NCBI GenBank assembly: GCA_965263305.1
Contig: OZ253666.1
Span: 2,046,001-2,110,000, forward strand
Direction: 5' to 3'
DNA: 64,000 nt
Source of the DNA: MED-G105 sp965263305
GTDB lineage: Bacteria > Pseudomonadota > Alphaproteobacteria > Caulobacterales > Parvularculaceae
Shown: in pieces, positions 45,878-54,151 of the stretch
How the letters are laid out: each line of letters begins with the position of its first letter
Position numbering within the stretch: the first letter of the stretch is position 1
Translations under genes and position numbers: made by a program
The notes under the pieces: model-generated
What the model was told of the DNA's origin: nothing
What the model saw: only the letters and a program-made list of their open reading frames with translations
Databases searched by the model: none

Positions 45878-46013
45878 GAGATGTTTCCCTTCGTGGGACA
45901 GCATGCTGCTTGTGTGGCGTCGCTGGCCTGGTGAAGGCGCCCAATCGGGCATAGTGATTTCTCCTGCTTGCTTGCTTCTGAAAGCCGGCCTGACGTCGTC
46001 AGACCGGCTTTTT
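45878..46013 (+). ncRNA. Candidate small RNA with three hairpins and its own terminator
   Basis: About 135 nt of plus-strand DNA with no gene before it on that strand, yet ending in a strong terminator. Hairpins seen are TCCC-TTCGT-GGGA at 45887, AGCA-TGC-TGCT at 45901, and GCCC-AATC-GGGC at 45939. A pyrimidine-rich single-stranded stretch, TTTCTCCTGCTTGC, then lies before the terminator and includes CTCCT, complementary to Shine-Dalgarno sequences. That is the usual layout of a trans-acting alphaproteobacterial sRNA. The 5' end is a guess; an AT-rich promoter-like stretch lies at 45844-45880. I do not recognise the family. Confidence 0.4.
45981..46013 (+). terminator. Strong rho-independent terminator of the candidate sRNA
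   Basis: AAAGCCGG pairs with CCGGCTTT, and an inner TGACG pairs with CGTCA, giving a long stem with a tiny loop and a final T5 run on the plus strand. No plus-strand protein gene lies upstream for more than a kilobase, so the terminator points to a short non-coding transcript. Confidence 0.7.
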
Positions 46014-46224
46014 CTATGGCGTCTGCTTGGTTGTTTCGCTGGTTTTCTTTTGTTGTCGGGGTTTTGTCCAGAATCTGGCGGGGATCCGCTTGGAACCTGC
46101 CTGGAACTGGAAAGGCAATTATTCGGCAAGGGAATTGCGACCTTCCATTGCAACCGTCCGGTTTTGGCGCAAGCGCGCTGGCATCGGTCGCGCACCCCAT
46201 TAACCAACGGAAGGGTTATCGCGG

Positions 46225-47877
46225 ATGGATGGTCTAAAGCGTGATGATCTTGATCAAGTCGACACCGATGGCGCTGTTCATCGAGATGAGGCTGGTGTTG
46301 TAACGCGCGGGGTTGTGGGCGCGTTCTTCGCGTGGCGCAGGGCGTCCAGCTCAGTCGTTCTGTCATTGATCGCGATGGTCCCGTTTATCGCTGCGGCGAT
46401 CGGCGCACCAGCTTTGTTATCTTTTGCGCCCACCGTTGAAATGCTAGCGCCCCTTGCGGCGGCCAAAGCAATCGCCGCCCATAGTGAGGCGATTGTGCAC
46501 GAGAATGCGCCTTTCTATCTCTATCTCTTGATGGCCGGCGATATGGTTTCGGCGACGCCCGGCGGCGCCCATTTAATCGCAAAGGCGATCGGCGCTGGCG
46601 TGGTGGGGGGTGTTTACGCCCTTGTCGCGGCGCGTCGCATGCCGGTCTTATGGACGATTGTTTCGAGCGCCGGAATCGCCGCCTTTGTCGCTGCGCCTTT
46701 TTCCGGTTCGGCGGAATGTGCGCTGGCGCTTTACATAACACTTGCCATGCTCGTGTTCACTGCGCCTGCGATTGACACCTATGGGCGCGCCCTTCGCGAG
46801 GGCGTTCTGGCAAGCGCCGTATTGTTAGCGCTGTGGTTATCGGATCCTGCGTTTGCCGCGATCGGCATTGCCTCGATGATGTTTTGCCCATTTTGGACAG
46901 GGCGCTTTGGCGTCTGGCGATATGTGGCGACCGGGCTTTCTTTTGCGGGAACCGTAGCGATCATAGAACTCATCATACCGGGTTTCTTGGCGGGTCGGGT
47001 TGGCGTCATTCTCGACGCGCTGCGCATTGCGCCAATGATGCTGACATCTGGTTCGTCCGTGTCGACGTTTGGCGGCGTGGGCGTTGCGGCGATCCTCGTT
47101 CTACTGGCGACGGCCATCCTTGGGGACGCGGCGCACCATAAAGCAGACGCTCCTGAGACCGGCAGGGGGCGCAGCTGGCTTCGAGCGCTGATTTTTCTTG
47201 CGATGTCATTGTTTGCCGCCCGCGTATCGGGCGCCCAAACGACCCCCCTTTTCGTTATCGCCTCAGCGATTGCGGTCTTTTCAACGGCGTCACCGTTTTA
47301 CGACGCAGTCTGGCGTCGGCGTGATCGCGCCTCGATTGCGCTGGCGGGTGTCGTCGCCGGGCTCGCTTTCTTCGGCGCGACCACGCTCATCGCTCATGGG
47401 GGCGGCCAGTTTGTCATGCAGGCGCGCGCCGCCGCCGCTGCGCCGGCGGATATTCGAGCGGAGTTCGGGATGGTTCATCCAGGTGGTCCAACGATTGCGC
47501 GCTGGATCGAAGAAGGCCGGTTTTCAACACCTGAAGCGCGGGAGTTATTTGCGCTGACGCCATTTGATCAGTCGACGATGCTATTAGAAGCGGCGGTGCA
47601 TGCGCGCGCGCTGGAGAAAAACGGCCATGACGTGGCGATTCTGACGGCGGCGGATACAGCGTGTATTTTCTCCGCTGCGCGGGAGTGTCGGGCGGACGGT
47701 CGTGCAGCGGCGGATGTGGCTAGTGTTGTTCTCGTACCCCGGCTTGATCTGGAAGGCGCCACGGCGGCGATGAAGGCCAAAGCCGAGGTGCTGCTGTATA
47801 CAGAATTTAAGCTAACGGAGAAATCAGCGCTTTGGGAAGTATGGGTGCGTCGCGGCGCTACGACGCCGTCGTCATAG
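46225..47877 (+). CDS. Polytopic membrane protein, unrecognised
   Basis: A 550-residue inner-membrane protein with roughly ten or eleven hydrophobic helices between residues 35 and 400, then a soluble C-terminal domain of about 140 residues. That domain is likely periplasmic, with GGPTIARWIEEGRF, FDQSTMLLEAAVHARAL and ILTAADTACIFSAARECRADGR. The layout, many helices followed by a soluble domain, is that of GT-C glycosyltransferases and of some polysaccharide polymerases. I see no conserved acidic motif in the first loop to prove it. It lies between queG and cysQ, inside the exopolysaccharide region. Confidence 0.75.
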   Translation: MDGLKRDDLDQVDTDGAVHRDEAGVVTRGVVGAFFAWRRASSSVVLSLIAMVPFIAAAIGAPALLSFAPTVEMLAPLAAAKAIAAHSEAIVHENAPFYLYLLMAGDMVSATPGGAHLIAKAIGAGVVGGVYALVAARRMPVLWTIVSSAGIAAFVAAPFSGSAECALALYITLAMLVFTAPAIDTYGRALREGVLASAVLLALWLSDPAFAAIGIASMMFCPFWTGRFGVWRYVATGLSFAGTVAIIELIIPGFLAGRVGVILDALRIAPMMLTSGSSVSTFGGVGVAAILVLLATAILGDAAHHKADAPETGRGRSWLRALIFLAMSLFAARVSGAQTTPLFVIASAIAVFSTASPFYDAVWRRRDRASIALAGVVAGLAFFGATTLIAHGGGQFVMQARAAAAAPADIRAEFGMVHPGGPTIARWIEEGRFSTPEARELFALTPFDQSTMLLEAAVHARALEKNGHDVAILTAADTACIFSAARECRADGRAAADVASVVLVPRLDLEGATAAMKAKAEVLLYTEFKLTEKSALWEVWVRRGATTPSS

Positions 47878-47914
47878 GGCGAAAGGGGCAACAACTTGCG
47901 GCTTTCGTCCGTAA

Positions 47915-48715
47915 CTAAGCGCCCCAGGCAATAAAATACGGGTTGTCATAGCCGCGATCCGCTTTCTGGTATTGCAACGGCGTCTGATCAGTTGGCCGTT
48001 TTTCGTCAAAGATGAAAACACGGCCGCCGGCCGCCTCCAAGACGGCCTGACCGGCGCCTGTATCCCATTCCATTGTCCGCCCAAGGCGCGGATAAACATC
48101 AGCGGCGCCTTCGGCAATTAAGCAGAATTTCAAGGACGACCCGGCGGCAGCGAAATCAGCAATATTTAGGGTCTTCAAAAACGCGTCCGTTTCTGGTGAA
48201 CGGTGGCTGCGACTGGCGACAGCGGTGAGACCCTGCTGAGGGGCGGGGCGCACCTTTATTGACGTTACCGATGTCACATCGCCCGCCTCGTCAATGGTGG
48301 ACAGCCTGGCGCCTTGGGAGCGGGCGCCCGCATACAATTTGCCGAGCGCTGGCGCATAGACAACGCCTAAAACGGGCGCGCCATCCTCTATGAGGGCGAT
48401 ATTCACGGTGAACTCACCCGTTTTGTTGATAAATTCCTTTGTCCCGTCGAGGGGATCGACGAGGAAAAATCGATGACCAAGCTCGGGGATGCGTCCCTCT
48501 GACGCTGCTTCTTCTGCAAGAACCGGCGTGTCGGGGGCAAGGGCGGTCAATCGGTTGAGAATGATCTCTTCGCCCAGGCGGTCTGCCTCGGTCACCGGAG
48601 AGGCGTCTGCTTTTTGCTCGACGGTGATTTCCTCCGCGTAGATTTTGAGCGCCAGGGCCCCGGCTTCAAGAGCGATATCCTCAAGTGCGCGCAGCAGATC
48701 GGGATGAGACATCAT
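47915..48715 (-). CDS. cysQ: 3'(2'),5'-bisphosphate nucleotidase
   Basis: A 266-residue Mg-dependent phosphatase of the inositol monophosphatase superfamily. It removes the 3'-phosphate from PAP/PAPS in sulfate assimilation. The metal site is LVDPLDGTKEFI (about residues 84-95), an upstream Glu is in LAEEAASEG, and the C-terminal WDTGAGQAVLEAAGG (about 214-228) closes the site. ATG 48715 or 48712 (adjacent Met codons) begins the family N-terminus; a longer frame to 48817 is improbable. Convergent with the membrane protein gene. Confidence 0.93.
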   Translation of the reverse strand: MMSHPDLLRALEDIALEAGALALKIYAEEITVEQKADASPVTEADRLGEEIILNRLTALAPDTPVLAEEAASEGRIPELGHRFFLVDPLDGTKEFINKTGEFTVNIALIEDGAPVLGVVYAPALGKLYAGARSQGARLSTIDEAGDVTSVTSIKVRPAPQQGLTAVASRSHRSPETDAFLKTLNIADFAAAGSSLKFCLIAEGAADVYPRLGRTMEWDTGAGQAVLEAAGGRVFIFDEKRPTDQTPLQYQKADRGYDNPYFIAWGA

Positions 48716-48853
48716 AGCGTAACAGGGCTTTCGGTTGAATAAATGCTGGGATCGCAAAAAGCGGGGCTTTTGCCGGGCGGCAAGCATTTTTGTGCGTCGT
48801 TCGATCGGGGAGGTCAAATCGACCGAGCGGAATTTAGTATTTCGATACCGAAA

Positions 48854-49078
48854 CTACTTAAATGAAACGACGGTAAAGCCCGCGCGTTGCTCAGGTGTCA
48901 TCCCCTCAGCCGCGATGATCCGGTCGATGATCCATCCATCGCCGGCCAATTCGTTCAAGCGGGCTTCGAGGGCGCTTGCCGCGGCTCTCGCAAACGCCTT
49001 TTCATTTGGAAACCATCCAAAGGGGCGACGTTCTGCATCGCGCCAGCTGACAAAATCGGTCTTGAATTGCTTGCCCAT
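48854..49078 (-). CDS. Small 74-aa cytosolic protein
   Basis: An unrecognised small protein with a good start: AGGA lies seven bases before the ATG. The sequence looks real, with a Trp/Pro-rich middle (RRPFGWFPNEKAFARAA) and a helix LEARLNELAGDGWIIDRII, ending in TVVSFK. The GDGWIID..I...G pattern resembles small DUF4177-like proteins (a beta-alpha-beta fold of about 60 residues). It is upstream of cysQ on the same strand, 138 bp away. Confidence 0.65.
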   Translation of the reverse strand: MGKQFKTDFVSWRDAERRPFGWFPNEKAFARAAASALEARLNELAGDGWIIDRIIAAEGMTPEQRAGFTVVSFK

Positions 49079-49151
49079 GGATAAATCCTACTCGCCTCTC
49101 AGCAGGCGCTCTAGATGGCGCCGATTGTTTTTCGATGGTAAATCAGCAAGA

Positions 49152-49172
49152 TTCGAGCCTGGAGGGCTCGAA
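49152..49172 (+). promoter_or_regulatory. Perfect 8-bp hairpin ahead of the WcaJ-type gene
   Basis: TTCGAGCC and GGCTCGAA pair perfectly around loop TGGAG, about 185 bp before the transferase start. There is no T run on either strand, so it is a leader structure, an operator, or a bidirectional weak terminator rather than a standard terminator. Confidence 0.4.
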
Positions 49173-49291
49173 ATTTCAAAAGAACACGGCCGGGAACGAA
49201 AAAAATTCACGTCTTGGTGCTAAGAAATACAGGTTCTTTGGGGTTTTCCATAAAAAGACACAAAGAGCGCTGAAATAAGGGGGAGATTAAG

Positions 49292-49324
49292 ATGGCGCCG
49301 CCAGAAGGTTGGCTCCGTGTGTAA
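49292..49324 (+). CDS. Possible 10-codon leader peptide
   Basis: ATG at 49292 is preceded by a strong AAGGGGGAG seven bases upstream and encodes MAPPEGWLRV before TAA. It lies 34 bp ahead of the WcaJ-type gene, whose own GTG start has a weaker site. Tiny open frames with such good ribosome sites in leaders can act as translational regulators, but this may be chance. Confidence 0.25.
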   Translation: MAPPEGWLRV

Positions 49325-49357
49325 GTGCTGCGTGTGAGTAATAAGGCGAGCCTTTAG

Positions 49358-50890
49358 GTGTCTGAGCGTATTTTATTGGATCCCGTGATGTCCGAAATGG
49401 AAGCCAGGGCTGATTTGTTAGAAAAAGAGCCGTCTTCAGCGGAAACAATCCCACAAGACGCGACGCTCTCATCGTCGCGCCAACCTGTCCGCCAATCGAT
49501 GTCGCGGGCTCTCTACGGGGACCTCATCCAATTTTCAGATTTTGTTTTGGTCACAGCGGCTTCCATCGCGGTGGCCTACTTTTACCATATGGAAGTCCTG
49601 ATCGTTGATTTTGACTTCCAGCAATATGCAACGGCGGGCATCATTGGCGCGACGGGCGTGACGGCTCTGTTACGCCGTGACGGATACTATGATTTCGAGC
49701 GGCTCATTTCCGCGAGTCGGTCCATTCGCGCGGTGCTGGCGCGATGGGCGCTGGTTATTCTCGGATTGATCGCTTTCGCCTTCGCGTTGAAGGTGTCCGA
49801 TAGTTTCTCGCGTTTTTGGGTTTTCACCTGGACCGTGGTGTCAGCGTTGTCGCTGATTGCGGCCCGGGTCGCGGCCGGCGCCTATTTGCGCCAGGCCGCC
49901 CGCGAAGGGGGTGTGTTTGCCCGTCGCGTCGCGGTGGTCGGCGCTGGCCAGGTAGCGGCGAAATTTTTGAGCCAATCGAAAATGCCAGAGCTCGCGGTTT
50001 CTGTAACCGGTGTTTACACGCGCGGCGGCGTCGTTGATCCCGACGTTTTCCCTCACCCGATCGCGGGCAACATTGCGTCGCTTGAAAGCGCGGCGCGGCG
50101 TGGTGAGGTTGATGACATTATTATTGCGTTGCCGAATTCAGCGCGTGATCAAATGGCGTCGTTGGTCCAGCGCCTCTCTGACCTGCCTGTGTCGGTGGCG
50201 ATCCTCTCTAATATGCATTGGATGGACCATCAGGGCGGCGAAATTGTGCGTATCGCCGGTGCGCCCGCCCTAACGCTTTATCGCCGCCCGCTTGAAGGGT
50301 GGGGCAGTGTGTTAAAGACCCTGGAAGACCGAATTCTGGGGCTCATTCTTTTTCTTGCCGCGCTGCCAATTATGGTTGTTTGCGCATTGGCGCTGCGCTC
50401 CCAGGGGCCGGGGCCGATTTTCTTTAAGCAAAAGCGCCATGGCTTTAACCATGAGGTCTTCCAGATCTATAAATTCCGCACCATGACTGTGGCTGAAGAC
50501 GGCGATAAGGTCGTTCAGGCGCAAAAGGAAGATGCGCGGATCACGCCAGTTGGAGGCTTCTTACGGAAGTGGAGCCTCGATGAACTGCCCCAGCTGATTA
50601 ATGTGTTGAGAGGCGAGATGTCGCTCGTGGGCCCGCGTCCCCACGCCTTGGCCCATAACCATGAGTACGCCAAGCTCATCGAAAATTATACGGGCCGACA
50701 TAAAGTGAAACCCGGCATCACAGGATGGGCGCAGGTCAATGGCTTGCGGGGCGAGACGTCCGAGACGAAGCAGATGGAGGATCGCGTCAAATTCGACCTC
50801 GATTATGTCGATAACTGGTCCCTCTGGTTTGATGTGAAAATCCTGATTTTGACAATCGCAGCGGTTTTGTTCCCGAAAAACGCCCACTAA
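49358..50890 (+). CDS. Undecaprenyl-phosphate glucose-1-phosphate transferase (WcaJ/ExoY type)
   Basis: A 510-residue polyisoprenyl-phosphate hexose-1-phosphate transferase that begins exopolysaccharide synthesis by putting the first sugar phosphate on undecaprenyl phosphate. Four N-terminal transmembrane helices (about 50-155) and a CoA-binding-like Rossmann domain with VAVVGAGQVAAKFL (about 188) precede a reentrant helix near 325-350. The catalytic domain has KFRTMTV, DELPQLINVLRGEMSLVGPRP and KPGITGWAQVNGLRG. The start is GTG 49358; ATG 49388 is an alternative with GGAT upstream. It should supply the same polymer that the GNVR/kinase/WecG genes handle. Confidence 0.95.
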   Translation: MSERILLDPVMSEMEARADLLEKEPSSAETIPQDATLSSSRQPVRQSMSRALYGDLIQFSDFVLVTAASIAVAYFYHMEVLIVDFDFQQYATAGIIGATGVTALLRRDGYYDFERLISASRSIRAVLARWALVILGLIAFAFALKVSDSFSRFWVFTWTVVSALSLIAARVAAGAYLRQAAREGGVFARRVAVVGAGQVAAKFLSQSKMPELAVSVTGVYTRGGVVDPDVFPHPIAGNIASLESAARRGEVDDIIIALPNSARDQMASLVQRLSDLPVSVAILSNMHWMDHQGGEIVRIAGAPALTLYRRPLEGWGSVLKTLEDRILGLILFLAALPIMVVCALALRSQGPGPIFFKQKRHGFNHEVFQIYKFRTMTVAEDGDKVVQAQKEDARITPVGGFLRKWSLDELPQLINVLRGEMSLVGPRPHALAHNHEYAKLIENYTGRHKVKPGITGWAQVNGLRGETSETKQMEDRVKFDLDYVDNWSLWFDVKILILTIAAVLFPKNAH

Positions 50891-51094
50891 GCCCTCTCAC
50901 TTTGCTACCGCAGGGCGATTTTACTGGCGGTCCTTGAGAAAACCCCAATTTATGCGTGCTGATTTCCCCTCAGCGTGAAGCACCCACTTGTGAACCTGGT
51001 CCATCATTGGCATGACAGCGCCGGGACCGGCGCGGATGAGCCGGCCCAGCGTTTCGATCGCGAGAACTGGCCCGAGAAATAAAGGAATTTTGTG

Positions 51095-52402
51095 ATGCGT
51101 GTGGCGATTATAGGCACAGGATATGTTGGACTTGTTTCAGGCGCCTGCTTTGCGGATTTTGGTCACAACGTCGTTTGCGTCGACAATGACGCCTCGAAAA
51201 TAGAACGATTGGAACGCGGCGAGATTCCCATTTACGAGCCGGGCCTAGATGCGTTGGTCGCCGAGAACGTTCGCGAAGGCCGTCTTTCCTTTACGACAAA
51301 TCTGAAAGAGGCGACGCCTGAAGCGGATGCCGTCTTTATTGCGGTGGGAACACCGTCACGGCGCGGCGACGGATTCGCTGACCTTTCCTACGTCTACGCT
51401 GCGACGGAAGAAATCGCCGCCGCCCTTGATGGGTATACGGTCGTTGTCACGAAATCGACTGTCCCCGTCGGGACGGGGTCGGAGGTTGAAGCGATCATTC
51501 GGCGGGTTCGTCCCGATGCGGAATTTTCTGTTGTTTCTAACCCAGAATTTTTGCGGGAAGGCGCGGCCATTGAAGACTTCAAACGCCCAGACCGCGTCGT
51601 TGTCGGCGCTGAGGATGATCGCGCCAAAGAATTGATGCGCGAATTATATCGCCCGCTCTTTATCAATGAAACGCCGATCCTGTTTACGAATAGGGCAACG
51701 TCGGAGCTCATCAAATACGCGGCGAACGCGTTTCTCGCGACAAAGATCACGTTCATCAACGAGATGGCCGATCTGTGTGAGGAAGTCGGCGCCAATGTGC
51801 AGCAAGTGGCGCGGGGCATTGGCCTTGATGGGCGGATCGGCGGCAAGTTCTTGCATGCTGGGCCTGGCTATGGCGGGTCCTGCTTCCCCAAGGATACATT
51901 GGCGCTTGTGCGCACAGCCCAGCAACACAATGCGCCCACCAAAATCGTTGAGGCCGTGGTCGCGGTGAACGCGGCGCGCAAAAAGCAAATGGCGGAACGC
52001 GTTATCAATGCCTGCGGCGGATCGGTTGATGGCAAAACCATTGCCATGTTGGGGCTGACCTTTAAGCCGAATACAGATGATATGCGCGATGCGCCCGCCC
52101 TTGATATTGTGCCCATTTTGCAAGAGGCCGGGGCTTCCGTCAGGGCGTTCGACCCGGCGGGCATGGATGAAGCCAAAGCGCTTTTAAAAGATGTCACCTA
52201 TTGTGACGGCCCCTACCACGCGATGGACGGCGCTGATGCCGCGGTCCTCGTGACGGAATGGAATGAGTTTCGGGCGCTTGATTTCAAACGGGTGAAGGAC
52301 TTGTTGACAGCGCCGATTTTCGTTGATCTCAGAAATGTCTACACGCCTGAGAAAATGGCCGATGACGGCCTGCAATATTCGTCGATTGGTCGCGGCGACT
52401 AA
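51095..52402 (+). CDS. ugd: UDP-glucose 6-dehydrogenase
   Basis: A 435-residue NAD enzyme that oxidises UDP-glucose to UDP-glucuronate, a precursor for acidic exopolysaccharides. The NAD site GTGYVGLVSGACFADFG is near residues 6-22, KSTVPVGTG near 121, and the catalytic Cys is in GYGGSCFPKD near 260. GLTFKPNTDDMRDAP near 320 marks the C-terminal domain. ATG 51095 with AAAGGAA upstream is favoured over the overlapping GTG 51092. It lies 200 bp after the initiating transferase gene, on the same strand, and fits the same pathway. Confidence 0.95.
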   Translation: MRVAIIGTGYVGLVSGACFADFGHNVVCVDNDASKIERLERGEIPIYEPGLDALVAENVREGRLSFTTNLKEATPEADAVFIAVGTPSRRGDGFADLSYVYAATEEIAAALDGYTVVVTKSTVPVGTGSEVEAIIRRVRPDAEFSVVSNPEFLREGAAIEDFKRPDRVVVGAEDDRAKELMRELYRPLFINETPILFTNRATSELIKYAANAFLATKITFINEMADLCEEVGANVQQVARGIGLDGRIGGKFLHAGPGYGGSCFPKDTLALVRTAQQHNAPTKIVEAVVAVNAARKKQMAERVINACGGSVDGKTIAMLGLTFKPNTDDMRDAPALDIVPILQEAGASVRAFDPAGMDEAKALLKDVTYCDGPYHAMDGADAAVLVTEWNEFRALDFKRVKDLLTAPIFVDLRNVYTPEKMADDGLQYSSIGRGD

Positions 52403-52420
52403 CAGGCAACGAATAGCTGA

Positions 52421-52927
52421 TCACGCCGTTCGCAATTCCTTCAGCGCCAATGAAGAGTTGGCGTCAGACGTCACCGTTTCCTCAAGGGGTAAATTGGCGC
52501 GCTCAAAAATATCTGCGGCCACCATGGGTGCTGTTGATCTAAAGGCGGTCTTGCCGTCTTCATCCACGTAGACGACGTAAAATCCATCCTCAGCGTTAAT
52601 CGCATGGCGCAACAAAGACGGGTCCAACCAGTCGATGGCCTCGCCGTTGCGGCGCGCTGGGGTTTCCCCGTAAATTTCAATGACGGTGACGTCCTCTCGG
52701 ATCAACAGGGCGATCGCCGGCCTCAGCAGCCGGCGTTGCATGCGGCATGCATGGTGGTTCACCCCGGGGCCGACGATGAAAAGCGTCTTCTGCGGCGAGA
52801 ATTTCTTCACGTCTTCCTTGGAAAACGGGCGGGGCACATCGGGCAGCTCAAACGGCCCGCGCGCAGCGGCGGCGCCCACAGCCCCAAACACCAAAATCGC
52901 GGCGATGATGAGAATCATTAAGCCCAT
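52421..52927 (-). CDS. DUF4174 protein, membrane-anchored
   Basis: A 168-residue protein with an N-terminal anchor or signal peptide (residues 2-22) and one DUF4174 domain, a thioredoxin-like fold of unknown role. Support: KTLFIVGPGVNHHACRMQRRLLRPAIALLIREDVTVIEIYG, where the long helix after the first strand has the family spacing, and a late VVYVDEDGKTAFRS. No CxxC is present, so it is not a classical oxidoreductase. It is convergent with ugd. Confidence 0.75.
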   Translation of the reverse strand: MGLMILIIAAILVFGAVGAAAARGPFELPDVPRPFSKEDVKKFSPQKTLFIVGPGVNHHACRMQRRLLRPAIALLIREDVTVIEIYGETPARRNGEAIDWLDPSLLRHAINAEDGFYVVYVDEDGKTAFRSTAPMVAADIFERANLPLEETVTSDANSSLALKELRTA

Positions 52928-53191
52928 AGCCGCGTATATCTACCCGTTCCTACTTTACGCCAGATTAATGTTAGCGCTTGCCCGGCGTTAACCGATTGTC
53001 GACTCGCTTGAGTGATTCCTTACCACAGAGTTAACCGCGGCGCACTTCATCTTGATCTGATGCGGTGGGCCCGGTTGGAGTCAACGGCGGTTTCTCGCCG
53101 GGAGCGATCATCGATAAGAATTAGATGAGCGTCTTAATTTCGACTCGCGATCGATCGGCTCTTTGCCTTGCATTCGCTTGAATCAACAAAA

Positions 53192-53992
53192 TCACTGCGA
53201 CGTTGTCCAACCGCCTGAGCCATCATTCATTGGTACGACATTGCAATTGGGAATTCCGGCGCAGGCGTTCATGGCATTGTTCCAGCTCTGCATATTGTGG
53301 ATTGTTTGCATCTGCATTTGCATGCTCAGCCCCATCATTGGAACCACGTAATCCGCCACCCATTGATTGAAAAAGAGCGCCAAGCGATCGGTGGCTCCCT
53401 GTGGCGCTAATGAGCCCTCAATGCTCATATTCTCATCCGGGGATGCGGATGCCTGAAACCATTTCACCGCTACGATTGAGAATCCGCCAAGCGCCTTGAA
53501 TTTGTCTTTCGGGGCCATGAATGCGTGTACGCCCGTCGAGCGCGGTGACCCGTCGGTGGAACCATAAAGGCTGATGGCGATACCAAGGGCTGGATCATCA
53601 TTCAGCATGCCTTCTACCATGACGCCGACGCCATTTGCATCAGGGTGGGAATCCAGTACGTCAATGCCATCCGGACTGAGGCTTGTCGTGGAAATGATCC
53701 TCGTGTTTCGCAACCCAGCATTAGAGAATGCTGAAATTGTTGCGCCAGCCATATCTGAGCTGGAAATCGTCTGCATCCATAATTCGGCGCGGTCAAACGC
53801 ATCGTTATCAGGCGTCTGCCGTTCTTTCATATTCGGTGCGGTCAAGTCTGCTTCAGACCACTGATTGAGGATGCGCGTTCCATTCTGGTCCACTTCGGCC
53901 ATCGCTGGCTGATTTGGTAGCGCACCATTAGCAAAGGATTGGTCGGCGCAAGCCGCCAACAAAGCGCAAAACGAAAATAGAAAAAAACGCAT
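53192..53992 (-). CDS. Putative lipoprotein, unrecognised
   Basis: A 266-residue exported protein. The leader FFLFSFCALLAACAD gives a lipobox LAAC with Cys15. The mature sequence is low in Lys/Arg, rich in Asn, Ser, Met and Gln (for instance MQMQMQTIHNMQSW near residue 230), and predicted mainly beta with a helical end. GGGAG lies six bases before the ATG. DNA here is visibly more AT-rich than the exopolysaccharide genes. No family recognised. Confidence 0.7.
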   Translation of the reverse strand: MRFFLFSFCALLAACADQSFANGALPNQPAMAEVDQNGTRILNQWSEADLTAPNMKERQTPDNDAFDRAELWMQTISSSDMAGATISAFSNAGLRNTRIISTTSLSPDGIDVLDSHPDANGVGVMVEGMLNDDPALGIAISLYGSTDGSPRSTGVHAFMAPKDKFKALGGFSIVAVKWFQASASPDENMSIEGSLAPQGATDRLALFFNQWVADYVVPMMGLSMQMQMQTIHNMQSWNNAMNACAGIPNCNVVPMNDGSGGWTTSQ

Positions 53993-54151
53993 GATTGCTC
54001 CCGTTGGATAACGTGCTCAGCAAAAACCAGTACTGCCTCACCATCGGCATTTTTGATAGTGCCTGAGTTGAAATTCAACGGCCATCTCTCGGCAACTACA
54101 GACATTGAAGTAGTTTATGGCACTGGCTCACTTGGGGCGAGAAAAGGACGC

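Larger units (their letters stand above)
45812..46224. other. 413-bp spacer between queG and the polytopic membrane protein
   Basis: It contains an inverted repeat CTTAAT-N6-ATTAAG at 45844-45861, a run of hairpins ending in a terminator (see the ncRNA entry), and then the leader of the gene at 46225. No protein gene is supported; open frames across it lack a start with a ribosome site and read poorly. Confidence 0.5.

Noticed and set aside
45903..46244. Open frame across the candidate sRNA
   Set aside because: It runs through a strong terminator hairpin, has no ribosome site and looks compositionally random.
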